Positions 10,339 to 22,016 of a stretch of 64,000 nucleotides of DNA are shown piece after piece. The notes under the pieces were generated by a model. The model was not told the origin of the DNA and made no database searches. It saw only the letters and a program-made list of their open reading frames with translations. Position 1 is the first letter of the stretch. Each line of letters begins with the position of its first letter. The position numbers and the translations under genes are program-made. Source of the stretch: an uncultured Paracoccaceae bacterium (GTDB taxonomy: Bacteria > Pseudomonadota > Alphaproteobacteria > Rhodobacterales > Rhodobacteraceae); contig CALDUK010000008.1 in the NCBI GenBank assembly GCA_937924905.1, positions 46,556-110,555 of the forward strand, in the 5' to 3' direction.

Positions 10339-11238
10339 TCAACCGTAAAGATCGGCGCGTGTGATACCAAGGGACGAGGCTGCGACGCCGGTATGGAACA
10401 AGCCGCGAAACAACCAGTAGCGCCATCTCGACGGCCAAAAAATGGTCACAGGAACGATAAGAAAGCTGAACAGCGCCTTGGCCAAGGCCAGACCGAATAA
10501 GCCCGCGCGCCGGCCCTGACGCTTGCGCAGCATCGATATTGCATAGGAATGGCCCGCGCTGAAGCGCCGCCGCGCAATAAATCTGAACGTCGTTCGGTTT
10601 AAAGGAAGTTCTTCATCGACAATTGCGTCCTTGGCAACCGTCATGGTCGCCCCCAGCCCGCCAAGCCGATAGAAGAATTCGGTGTCTTCCCCGCCCTTGC
10701 GCCCAAGAGCCAGTTCAAACCTTTGATCTGCCCATGGGGTCCCGGCCCAACGCATCAGAACGTTGCCGGTATAGCCAGTTTCAATCGTTCCATTTCTGAC
10801 TTGTGGCAAAGGACTATGCAAACCCAGCTCTGCGACCCAATCAGGCGTACCGTCTTGATACGTTGCCGATACAGCGCCAAATACGATATCTGCACCGTCG
10901 CTTTGTGCTGTGCGCCAAAGCTCTGACAGCCAATCTGGACGTGCGGTTTCATCGTCGTCGATATATGCAATCCAATCAGCGTCTGATTGGTCCAGTCCTG
11001 CGTTCCGCGCGATGGAAATGTTTCTGGACGGGGCGTGAACATAGCTTACAGGAAAGCGGCTGCCATCGGCGATCTTCTCGATCCTGACGCGCGCACTGTC
11101 TGTGACGTCATTGTCCAGAATTACGATCGAAGGTTGCAGCTGTTCAGGGACATCCAGCGCGAACAGGCTTTGCACCGTGTCGAGAATTTGCTCTCTGCGG
11201 AATGTGCAGATGCAGATATCAATCTTCACCATACTCAC
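10339..11238 (-). CDS. Glycosyltransferase family 2, succinoglycan ExoM-like
   Basis: IDICICTFRREQILDTVQSLFALD, NISIARNAGLDQSDADWIAYIDDDETARPDWL (GT-A DxD region). Confidence 0.85.
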   Translation of the reverse strand: MSMVKIDICICTFRREQILDTVQSLFALDVPEQLQPSIVILDNDVTDSARVRIEKIADGSRFPVSYVHAPSRNISIARNAGLDQSDADWIAYIDDDETARPDWLSELWRTAQSDGADIVFGAVSATYQDGTPDWVAELGLHSPLPQVRNGTIETGYTGNVLMRWAGTPWADQRFELALGRKGGEDTEFFYRLGGLGATMTVAKDAIVDEELPLNRTTFRFIARRRFSAGHSYAISMLRKRQGRRAGLFGLALAKALFSFLIVPVTIFWPSRWRYWLFRGLFHTGVAASSLGITRADLYG

Positions 11239-11283
11239 ACCCAGAACTTGCCTTACACCATCTCTGGCTTTGCTTTGGGCACG

Positions 11284-12003
11284 TTAACAGGCCCCAGCGC
11301 GAGAAACCACAGCAATAGGTGTTTTGATCAAGATCTTCAGATCGTTCGAAAAGCTCATGCTGCTGACATACTCGACATCCAGATCGACGCGTTCTTCGAA
11401 CGTGGTCAGGCTACGTCCCGACACCTGCCACAGGCCGGACAGGCCAGGGCGCACCATGCGGTAGTAGAACGTGTTCGCACCATAGTGCTCGTCAAGTTCA
11501 GACTGTGTAACAGGTCGCGGGCCGATAATGCTCATGTCCCCCACCAGAACATTGAAGAACTGCGGCAGCTCGTCCATGCTTGTCCGGCGCAGGATCTTTC
11601 CGACGAACGGCAAGATCCGGGGGTCATTCTTCAGTTTGCGGGACAGTTCCCACTCGGCGCGTGCCTCTGCGTCGTTCGCAAGAAGAGCATCCAGCTTGTC
11701 TTCCGCGTCCACCACCATCGTTCTGAACTTGAGGCAGCGAAAGGTCTTGCCGTTTGCTCCCACCCGCTTGTGTCCAAACAGGATTGGTCCGGGGTCAACG
11801 GCATAAATGCAGATCGCAACGATTACCATAAATGGCAGCGCCGCGAAAATAAGTGCGATTGAAAAGACCAGATCGAAAACTCTTTTAACGCCGGAATTCC
11901 GATATCGTTGAGCTGCCAAACCATCGGAAGCCGTTGTTTCGTCGCTCAGTTCTTTTACAAATTGCATAGCAGCATTCACTTCTTCTAATTTTACACGGAA
12001 CAC
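11284..12003 (-). CDS. exoY: Sugar transferase (initiating undecaprenyl-phosphate glycosyl-1-phosphate transferase), ExoY-like
   Basis: KRVFDLVFSIALIFAALPFMVIVAI, FGHKRVGANGKTFRCLKFRTMV, RRTSMDELPQFFNVLVGDMSIIGPRPV, RPGLSGLWQVSGRS. Confidence 0.9.
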   Translation of the reverse strand: MFRVKLEEVNAAMQFVKELSDETTASDGLAAQRYRNSGVKRVFDLVFSIALIFAALPFMVIVAICIYAVDPGPILFGHKRVGANGKTFRCLKFRTMVVDAEDKLDALLANDAEARAEWELSRKLKNDPRILPFVGKILRRTSMDELPQFFNVLVGDMSIIGPRPVTQSELDEHYGANTFYYRMVRPGLSGLWQVSGRSLTTFEERVDLDVEYVSSMSFSNDLKILIKTPIAVVSRAGAC

Positions 12004-12474
12004 GCGTCACAAACGCAGCCAAAATAAGAACCCGGCATCACATCCGAACCACGCGATCCACGTCACGCCATACCCATTTTGCTGAATTCGAAAAATTTAC
12101 GCGGCTTTACGCCCCGAAACCCATACCCACACAGCCCATGCTCTAATCAGATAAATGTCGCGCAAGGTCAACCAGTGCCGTGACTCTGTGAATAACTAAG
12201 CGGAAATCGGCCATTTAGTGTTAGAAATCAGACCTTGCTCCCAAAATGTGGGCGATTCTACTCGGTGCCTTTATTTGAATAGGGCCGCGGATGTAAGTGG
12301 AAAAAACACAAGTTGAGACGCAGTCTGGTGTTTTTCTTTCCGTTCGAGAATGGCGTTTATTGAAAAATTGGGCGATATCTTCCGAATCGCCTACAGCAGA
12401 AATGTCAGCAAAAGCTAAGTTGTAGTGGGCAGTGATTCCATGCCTCGCCAGCGAATGAAGAAGGGTTCCAGTAT

Positions 12475-13509
12475 GTGCCGGAAAGATGTGCTTTGACAGT
12501 GACCAATGACGTAAATCCCGCGCCTGATTTGGCATCTAGAATTGTTGTCGCAATCCCGACTTTGAACGAAGCAGGCCATATTGAAGCCTGCATTTCTTCA
12601 CTTGGATATCAATTGGACGAATTGCAAAAAATACACTTTGTTATTTCCGATGGAGGCAGCTCGGATTCTACGCGCGATATCGTAGAATCCATTGGTGTCA
12701 AATCCAAAAACGTTTTCCTACTGGACAATCCAGAAAAGCTACAATCGGCCGGTGTCAATTGCGTTGCAAATTCTGAATATGCAAAGGGGCGCGACATTCT
12801 TATTCGATGTGATGCGCATGCTGTCTATCCCAAGGACTATATCCTGCGACTTGCCCGCACGCTTTTGAAACAGGCTGTCGCTTCGGTTGTTGTTCCGATG
12901 GATTCGGTTGGTCAGACGTGCTTTGCACAGGCCGCAGCTTGGGTGGTGCACACACCTTTTGGTTCCGGCGGTGCGGCGCATCGGGGTGGAAAGCAGTCTG
13001 GATTTATCGATCATGGTCACCACGCGGCATTCGATCTTTCATGGTTTCGAAAGATTGGCGGCTATGACCCGAGCTTTTCGCACAATGAGGACGCTGAATT
13101 TGACAAACGTCTGGTCGAGGCCGGTGGCCGCATCTGGCTGGACGCAGATATTCGCCTAACCTATTTCATGCGGCCCAATCTTTCCGGTCTGGCCCGGCAG
13201 TACCGCAATTATGGGCGAGGCCGGACAAAGACCTTGATGAAACATCGCATGCGCCCCCGGCTTCGGCAGGCTCTTCCACTTGTGCTTCTTGGGGTTCTTG
13301 CGGCCAGCCTGCTTGGTGGGCTGCTTCTGCATCCCATCTTCTTTCTGGGGGCTTGCGCGTATCTTGCGTTGTTATGCGCTGTAACGCTTATGATTGCGAT
13401 GCAACACCGCACTCTGTGCGCGCTTTGGGCCGGGCCTGCGCTTGCGGCGATGCATCTTGCCTGGGCCTTTGGTGCGGTCGAGATGTTTGTGAAACAGCGC
13501 TTCGCCTGA
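12475..13509 (+). CDS. exoA: Glycosyltransferase family 2, succinoglycan ExoA-like
   Basis: IVVAIPTLNEAGHIEACISSLG, VISDGGSSDSTRDIV, SVVVPMDSVGQTCFAQAAAW...FGSGGAAHRGGKQSGFIDHGHHAAFDL, ExoA-type architecture with C-terminal TM helices. Confidence 0.85.
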   Translation: MPERCALTVTNDVNPAPDLASRIVVAIPTLNEAGHIEACISSLGYQLDELQKIHFVISDGGSSDSTRDIVESIGVKSKNVFLLDNPEKLQSAGVNCVANSEYAKGRDILIRCDAHAVYPKDYILRLARTLLKQAVASVVVPMDSVGQTCFAQAAAWVVHTPFGSGGAAHRGGKQSGFIDHGHHAAFDLSWFRKIGGYDPSFSHNEDAEFDKRLVEAGGRIWLDADIRLTYFMRPNLSGLARQYRNYGRGRTKTLMKHRMRPRLRQALPLVLLGVLAASLLGGLLLHPIFFLGACAYLALLCAVTLMIAMQHRTLCALWAGPALAAMHLAWAFGAVEMFVKQRFA

Positions 13510-13511
13510 CG

Positions 13512-14465
13512 TTACTGTTGCGGAAATTGCCAAGCCGCGACCCAATCTACTTCAAACGTCGCGGGCAGCGCCCCTGCAAAAATGCGGCCCGGCCATTTAC
13601 CACCCAAGGCAAGGTTCAGCATCATAAACATCGGAACGTGATGGTTCGATTTGGTTTCGACAACATGATGCGGAACGCGGTCCAGATAAAAAACCGTGCG
13701 GTTCTCATCCCAGAGAACGCCGAAATTCCTGAACTCTTCGGTCCCATCGAGAAGCGGATATGATGCGCCGCTTTTCTGGTTGTCGGGGGCAAGGTCCCAG
13801 TGAACGGTGACAAAGTACTTGTCCGGCTCCGATCCGATAAATTCCATGATGTCGATTTCGGGAGGCCAGTTGGGCGTGCCATCTGGTGCAAGCCGCGCGG
13901 CGCGCTTCATCCAGAACGCGGGCCAAATGCCTTGCCCCTTTGGTACTCTGACACGGGCTTCGAAAAAGCCATACTGTTGTTCAAAATGCCCTTCGGTCGT
14001 CAGCAATCCGGAAATGTAACGATACCCATCAAGGAATGGCAGAGCGTCCTTGGGGGCTTTGCTGCCCGTAATCCTTAGGATGCCATCCTTGGTGGCGTAC
14101 GGGTTCAGGCCAAGGGGTGCGTCGCCTGTGCCCGTAAAGCTGGGCTCGACATAAACCTGTTCCTCTTTGTTATCCCCAAGGGTGCGCCGTTCAATCGTGT
14201 CGTCGCTATATTTGCGATCAAACAGGTGACGCCAGGGCGGTGCGCCGGGCGTGAATGTCGTGAAATCGTCAAGAAAGGTGCGTTCCAATCTGACTGTGGC
14301 GTCACTTGTCACCGTTTCAGTCATTTCTTCGGGTGCCGCGCCTTCGACCGCGAGCGGAATAACCAAGTGCTGGGGCGGTTCAGTTAGATCGGCAAATGCG
14401 GCGGACGCAAAGATCACCCCCGCCAAAACAGCTGCGCACCCTGACAAAAAGGCTTGCATTAGCAA
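13512..14465 (-). CDS. exoK: Glycoside hydrolase family 16, ExoK-like endo-beta-glucanase (secreted)
   Basis: Signal peptide; GH16 catalytic signature PEIDIMEFIG; VHWD and LNLALGGKWPG motifs. Confidence 0.88.
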   Translation of the reverse strand: MLMQAFLSGCAAVLAGVIFASAAFADLTEPPQHLVIPLAVEGAAPEEMTETVTSDATVRLERTFLDDFTTFTPGAPPWRHLFDRKYSDDTIERRTLGDNKEEQVYVEPSFTGTGDAPLGLNPYATKDGILRITGSKAPKDALPFLDGYRYISGLLTTEGHFEQQYGFFEARVRVPKGQGIWPAFWMKRAARLAPDGTPNWPPEIDIMEFIGSEPDKYFVTVHWDLAPDNQKSGASYPLLDGTEEFRNFGVLWDENRTVFYLDRVPHHVVETKSNHHVPMFMMLNLALGGKWPGRIFAGALPATFEVDWVAAWQFPQQ

Positions 14466-15217
14466 AACTTCTCACGAGCGGTTTGATAAACCTCTATGTC
14501 CGACTGGCACATCGCTTGAATGCGCTTGATCGTTTCATCGCCGACGTCCGGAACGCGTGCCGTGCCGCTTCGGGAATGACCGATGTGGAACGATTTCCCG
14601 GCAAGCTTGACTATCTGGTCTTCGAACTTTTTCATCTGGTCCAGAAATCCGATCACGGAAAACTTGTCCAGATTATCCAGTGCTGCTGCTTTCATCGTCG
14701 CCTCATCATCGTCGTCAGCGACACTCCACCCGGCCAGGTAGCGGGTGATAATTCTAGAATGCGCTTTGGCCTTATGCGTATCAAGGTAAGGTTCCAGCTC
14801 CATGTCGACAAAGCCCGAGCGACGTTCTTCGCGATAGTGCGAAATCATGCGCGAAACGGGATCCCGCAGGATCGTGACCCATTCATATTTGTCGCCGTGA
14901 ACTTTGTGCGCGTCCGGATCAAACAGGAAATGGCCGCCCACATAGTCATGCTGTAACTGCATCGCCATGCTTGCCAGTGTCCGGCGGTACGTGTAGACCT
15001 TGCCGCCGTTCGGCCCGTCGTCGTGAAAACGCGCTTCGTCGATCACGCCACACTCGGAAAGTGAAACGGCGCTACGCGATTCCGGAACCGGCACCCACGT
15101 GTAATTTCGTGTGACTGGTATAGTGTTGATAAAGGCAAGCGACACCGAATTTCCGCCACACTTCGGCACATGCACATAGCAGAACCTGTGCTTCGGTTCG
15201 CCCAACGGAAAGCGCAT
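14459..15217 (-). CDS. Sulfotransferase family 2-like protein
   Basis: 5'-PSB loop CYVHVPKCGGNSVSLAF and 3'-PB motif WVTILRDPVSRMISHYREE; start uncertain (ATG 15217, or a GTG near 15283 overlapping the upstream stop). Confidence 0.8.
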   Translation of the reverse strand: MRFPLGEPKHRFCYVHVPKCGGNSVSLAFINTIPVTRNYTWVPVPESRSAVSLSECGVIDEARFHDDGPNGGKVYTYRRTLASMAMQLQHDYVGGHFLFDPDAHKVHGDKYEWVTILRDPVSRMISHYREERRSGFVDMELEPYLDTHKAKAHSRIITRYLAGWSVADDDDEATMKAAALDNLDKFSVIGFLDQMKKFEDQIVKLAGKSFHIGHSRSGTARVPDVGDETIKRIQAMCQSDIEVYQTAREKFC

Positions 15218-15282
15218 TATGCGTCGCACGCGCCGCCCAAGTTTCTTCGAAACCGAAAAATCCGGATTGTCTACAAGTGCCA

Positions 15283-16548
15283 CTAGTTTGAATCTCCGTG
15301 AACTGAACGGTGCCGACCGATCGACACGCACAAAGCTACAGGAAGCATCGTTAGCAAGGCATGCTCCTTGTAGAGTGCGACATCGACCAATGCGATGAAA
15401 AATAGAAATGTAAGTACCGCGATCACAAGCAAGCCCAGCTCGATATCGCGCCACAACAATGCGACTGCACGGGCGACGCACAGCAGAAACCCGACCAGAA
15501 AGGCGGCAAGCCCGGCCGGTCCGGCCATGATAAGAAGTTCGATCGTTAAGTTATGGAAACCATGCAAATGCTCGCCGTATTGGCTTTGAAGCACTTCGAC
15601 CAGGTTCGCCATACGGCCCCAGTTCCAGAACCCATTCGCGCCATATCCCAGAACAGGGCGTTCTGAATATGCGTTCCAGCCGATATCCCAGATGATTGTG
15701 CGCCCGGTCATGGTGGAATCGCGCGACAGGGCGTTGAACAAGAGTTCACTTGGTGATGATTGAATCAAAACAAGCGCGACCAGTACGACACTTCCGATAC
15801 CGAAAAGGCAAGCCAACGCGATAAGTGGTTTCAATCCGTTTCGCAGGAACAGCACGGTACCGGCAAACGCCACCCCAAGGGCGGCACCCAAGGCCAAAGA
15901 CGCGGCTGAATCGGCCAGCAAGATCAGCACGAAAGCAAGAGCTGCGACCATCAGCCAGCCAGCCCGTGCGAACACTTGCCGCTCGCGTTTCCGAAGCGCC
16001 TCGAACAGGCTGAACAGGATAAGCAGAACCATCGTATGGCCAAGCCCGTTCTTCGATGTCAGCACCCCTTTAAGATTGTCCCTGTGATCCCAAGGGTCTG
16101 AAAAAATACCCGTTATGTTCAACGCCGAAGTCGCCGCGACGAATACCAGCACAAGGGTCGCGGACCGAATAAGGACGCGCGGGGGTGTCGACATGCCGAC
16201 CTGTAAAGCAATCAGATAGGTGAACGTCAGCATCCCCGAATAAGCAATGGTTGCCGATGGCGCTACGCTCCAGAGAAAGGACATCCAGCAAACCAGGGGG
16301 AAGAGAATAAGTGGCAAGTTCCGCGCAATGGTTTGCAGCGTCGGACCGAAACGCAGTAAAAGCAGCGCCGCGCTTAGTCCGTACAGCGCCAACCAAAACA
16401 CTGGAAGCAGGCCGAGAAACGCAAATGCAGCTGTTCCGGCAAAAACCGCAAGATACCGCATGACGTCGTCAAGCGCGTCAACCGCATGGCGGGGCTTCCC
16501 CAGGCTTTTCTGTGATGGGTAAGCAGATATCGCGTCGGATGGTATCAT
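15283..16548 (-). CDS. exoQ: O-antigen ligase/polymerase family, ExoQ-like
   Basis: Polytopic protein with RPVLGYGANGFWNWG and EHLHGFHNLTIELLIMAGPAGLAAFLVGFLL. Confidence 0.85.
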   Translation of the reverse strand: MIPSDAISAYPSQKSLGKPRHAVDALDDVMRYLAVFAGTAAFAFLGLLPVFWLALYGLSAALLLLRFGPTLQTIARNLPLILFPLVCWMSFLWSVAPSATIAYSGMLTFTYLIALQVGMSTPPRVLIRSATLVLVFVAATSALNITGIFSDPWDHRDNLKGVLTSKNGLGHTMVLLILFSLFEALRKRERQVFARAGWLMVAALAFVLILLADSAASLALGAALGVAFAGTVLFLRNGLKPLIALACLFGIGSVVLVALVLIQSSPSELLFNALSRDSTMTGRTIIWDIGWNAYSERPVLGYGANGFWNWGRMANLVEVLQSQYGEHLHGFHNLTIELLIMAGPAGLAAFLVGFLLCVARAVALLWRDIELGLLVIAVLTFLFFIALVDVALYKEHALLTMLPVALCVSIGRHRSVHGDSN

Positions 16549-18710
16549 GCGTCGTCGTAATACCCGTGACCGTCCGGCAAGTACTCATATCGATCTTGCA
16601 ACTTGGGATCCGTCTGGCAGAATATCGCCCCGATCAGGCCATTGCGGATGCCCGGGTTCTGCGCAAGCAGCCGCCGAACAAGGCTCATCCGGGTGCTGCC
16701 CCATTTGACGACCATGATCGAAGCATCGCTTTCGCTGACAAAATTGATGGCTTCGGGCATGAAAGCAAGCGGTGGCGTATCTATAATGACATAGTCATAA
16801 GCGTCGTCTTCTGACGACTGAAGCAGCTTGACCAGCTTTGTAAGCCAACTGGCGCTTCCAAGCGTGCCTTCCCGTGTGTAGATCAAGTCCAGATCCGTCG
16901 TCAGCTTGCGAAATTCTGCGTCGCAGGCCGCAAAGTGGATACCAAATTCGGTTTTCTTCTGTTTCGCCGCCGGACCAAGGGCCGAGCTAAGCCCACGGTT
17001 TCTGCGGTCGCCATCCACCAAAAGCACGCGATAGCCCTGGGCCGACAAGGCAAAGCCCAGATTGGACGAGACAACCGATTTGCCTTCTCCGCCCAATGCC
17101 GAGATGACAGAAATGATCGCCGGACGTTCGCATTCGGTCTCGATCCCGAAGGTCGACCGCCCAATCGCTTTCGCAGCCCGCGAGCCGGGTTGACGAATAG
17201 CAAAGCTGGAAAGCGACAGAAGCTTCCGTTCTTTCCGGCTCAATCGATTGGCATAAGTTCCAGGCACTGCAGGCGCCCTACGCAGCATGGCCGATGGTAT
17301 CGTCGGAAAAGACCCGAAATAGTTTGTGCGTGTCGCCGCGCAAAGCTGTTGCGAGTTTCTGAAACTTCCATCGATCTGTTCGCGGATCAACGCAAAGGCC
17401 AGACTTGCCAAAAGCCCCGCCAGTGTGGCGATAACAATCAGAGTCTTGGGACCAAGCCCGGTGGGTTCCAACGGCGGGGCGGCTGTCTGAAGGATGCGCG
17501 CGGGGTTCAGAACAAGGTTCGTTTCCTGGCGCGTGTTCTGCAATTGGTTCAAAAGGGCGACGTGGCGGGCAGCCAGCGCTTCGGCCTGCCGCTCCAATCC
17601 CCGAAGGTCAACGAGATAGGTTCGATAGCCCGCAAATTCACGGTTCAGGTTTTCGCGCTCGATGCGCAAAGCCGTAACGGTTGGCAGCACCGCCGATCGC
17701 CGCGCCTCAATCGATGTTTCTTCGCGCCGCAACTGGGATTCAATCTGAGACGTCAATGTCTGACTGCGTGCCGTAACCTCGCCAGAGGCCGCCAGTTGGC
17801 GCAGTTCGGCGGCAGCCCGTCCGATGACCGGCGCGATATCAGCGGGCAGCGCCTCGATAATGTCATCTGTGATGGCGGTGGGGTCAGACAACGCGGTTCT
17901 GACAGCCGCAACTTCGCCATCCAGCCTTTGCAGGATCGATTCAGTCCGAAACAGATCTTCGGCCGTTTCGCCCAGTTTTGCCTCGAGAACGCTGGCGCTT
18001 GCCGCACTGTGGTTTTCAAACTGGGTCTTGAATTCTTCGACACGACGTTCAGCGTCCGCGACTTCGGCATCCGACGCTGCGATTTGGCTTCCCAGAATAA
18101 CGCTGGCTTCGTCCATGTAAGTCATAAGGACGCTTTGCCGCCAAAGGCGAAATTCTTCCATCAACAGGTTCACGACCATCGCCGCCAATTCAGGCGTTTC
18201 CGCTTCGAAGCGCACATCAATGACAAACGTTGAATCCACACGTTCGACCGACAAGCCTTCAAGAAGCGTATCAATCGCTTCGCCGCGCTCTTCGTGGGTG
18301 CTTTCGGCGGAAATCGCAAAAGTTGCATCGACATTCTGCGCGCCCAAGCGTTCGGCGACTTTGTTCAGAAGGTCGCGTGAGACAAGGCTCTCGACTTCAG
18401 AATCGATCATCATCGTCTCGCCAAAGATGTTCGAGCTTCTCGAAGTCACATCCGTCGTGCCCAGGGATTGGTCAATCACCAGCCGCCCCAGGGCTTCGTA
18501 TTTCGCGGTCATTTGCGACGCCAGCAAAAGCGACAGGGCAAAGGCGACAAGAGAAATCAGCGCAATGTACAGAAAGCTTCGCCGGATGGCAGTTATGACA
18601 TCCGCGATCAGGTCAGACAGTTGCGATTGCGAATCCGTCTCGTGTTCTACGGGTGCGGCGCGTCCTGCGGCACGAAAGAACTGCGGGACCTTTGTGTCGT
18701 CGTGTTTCAT
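16545..18710 (-). CDS. exoP: Polysaccharide chain-length determinant / BY-kinase-like protein, ExoP-like
   Basis: Wzz domain; Walker A SALGGEGKSVVSSNLGFALS, Walker A' VLLVDGDRR, Walker B YVIIDTPPLAFMPEA; Tyr-rich C-terminus YEYLPDGHGYYDDA. Start at MKHDDTKVPQFF. Confidence 0.9.
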   Translation of the reverse strand: MKHDDTKVPQFFRAAGRAAPVEHETDSQSQLSDLIADVITAIRRSFLYIALISLVAFALSLLLASQMTAKYEALGRLVIDQSLGTTDVTSRSSNIFGETMMIDSEVESLVSRDLLNKVAERLGAQNVDATFAISAESTHEERGEAIDTLLEGLSVERVDSTFVIDVRFEAETPELAAMVVNLLMEEFRLWRQSVLMTYMDEASVILGSQIAASDAEVADAERRVEEFKTQFENHSAASASVLEAKLGETAEDLFRTESILQRLDGEVAAVRTALSDPTAITDDIIEALPADIAPVIGRAAAELRQLAASGEVTARSQTLTSQIESQLRREETSIEARRSAVLPTVTALRIERENLNREFAGYRTYLVDLRGLERQAEALAARHVALLNQLQNTRQETNLVLNPARILQTAAPPLEPTGLGPKTLIVIATLAGLLASLAFALIREQIDGSFRNSQQLCAATRTNYFGSFPTIPSAMLRRAPAVPGTYANRLSRKERKLLSLSSFAIRQPGSRAAKAIGRSTFGIETECERPAIISVISALGGEGKSVVSSNLGFALSAQGYRVLLVDGDRRNRGLSSALGPAAKQKKTEFGIHFAACDAEFRKLTTDLDLIYTREGTLGSASWLTKLVKLLQSSEDDAYDYVIIDTPPLAFMPEAINFVSESDASIMVVKWGSTRMSLVRRLLAQNPGIRNGLIGAIFCQTDPKLQDRYEYLPDGHGYYDDA

Positions 18711-19260
18711 CCTAGCACCGCGCGATCTGTCTTTGTGGGCTTGGGCAACACCGGCGCAAGCGCTGAAATGACAGCCTGTCCCGATTGCTGGAACACAAAG
18801 GAATCCCGCGGCAGCAATTCGTTCGCGCAAGCCGCCGCTTTGTCGGGCCAGCATTGCGCGATGCAATCTTCCAGATTTTCCACACTCGCGTCCTGCAAAA
18901 CAAACCCCAGCCCGTTTTCTTCGACATATTGTCCCGTCACCGTGTTTGCGACGGCAATTGACGGACACCCACGCCAGGATGCCTCATAAACACGGTTCGG
19001 CAAAAGCCAATCCGAATTGCCGCCCGATTGCCCCAAATCCTGGGACCAAACGCGGTCGCGGGCGTCATATACATCATTCAGGCCGAAAATCATGGTTCAT
19101 ATTGTCCCGCCGCATTGCAGCAGAGAACACCGCAAACCCAGCATCCTGAAAAAGTCGATTTCGCCTGATCTGGGAGGCCTCGGCGATATCGAAACCAAAT
19201 ACAAAAAACGCGGTCACATCATATCCGCCATAAGTTCCAAAGAGTTGCTTGCTTACACGT
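18707..19260 (-). pseudogene. Degenerate exoL-type glycosyltransferase (N- and C-terminal pieces in different frames, middle missing)
   Basis: N-terminal piece DVTAFFVFGFDIAEASQIRRNRLFQDAGFAVFSAAMRRDNMNHDFRPE* ends at about 19074. C-terminal piece FGLNDVYDARDRVWSQDLGQSGGNSDWLLPNRVYEASWRGCPSIAVANTVTGQYVEENGLGFVL begins at about 19093 in another frame. Confidence 0.65.
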
Positions 19261-19263
19261 AGT

Positions 19264-19650
19264 TTAAGATAAATGCCAGCAGGGTAAGAGACCGGCCATT
19301 GGCGGCTTGCTGCCTGTGCAGTTTTCACCTTCGGTGAAGCGCCCAACGCAAAGCGGAGACAATTGAAACGTGCCGTCTGTATCGGCGGCGTACATATATT
19401 GTCCCAAAAAGCGCCCAGGACCCCCAAGATATGGAAAAAGCGACCGCGACACCAACGGCACCGAATGGTGGCCCAAAAGCAAAATCAGCGCGGACATAAG
19501 TGTCACACAGGTGAATGCAATAACGGGCAAGATGCGCGCGCTTTCACTGAACGCAATGAAAACAATGGATGGGCCGCCGATAGCCAAGAAAACCGATTCT
19601 AACGTCAGGATGGCAAGAACCGGCCCTCGCCTGTCAGTTCAGGCGAAAAG
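19264..19650 (-). pseudogene. Hydrophobic ORF remnant; possible N-terminus of a CPBP-type intramembrane protease
   Basis: VLAILTLESVFLAIGGPSIVFIAFSESARILPVIAFTCVTLMSALILLLGHH resembles CPBP N-termini, but no catalytic motifs follow. Family assignment is weak. Confidence 0.25.
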
Positions 19651-19719
19651 AACGCCACTTCACCGGCGATCATCAGCCAGTGCATTGGACGGCCCCGAAG
19701 GGCCGCCCAAAGACAGCTC

Positions 19720-21972
<2,253 letters not shown>

Positions 21973-22016
21973 TTAATTCCAATTGAAAATACTTAAATCA
22001 TTCATAGTCTCAGGTT

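Noticed and set aside
16935-18233. 432-aa plus-strand ORF
   Set aside because: Antisense to the exoP-like gene; composition typical of an antisense frame.
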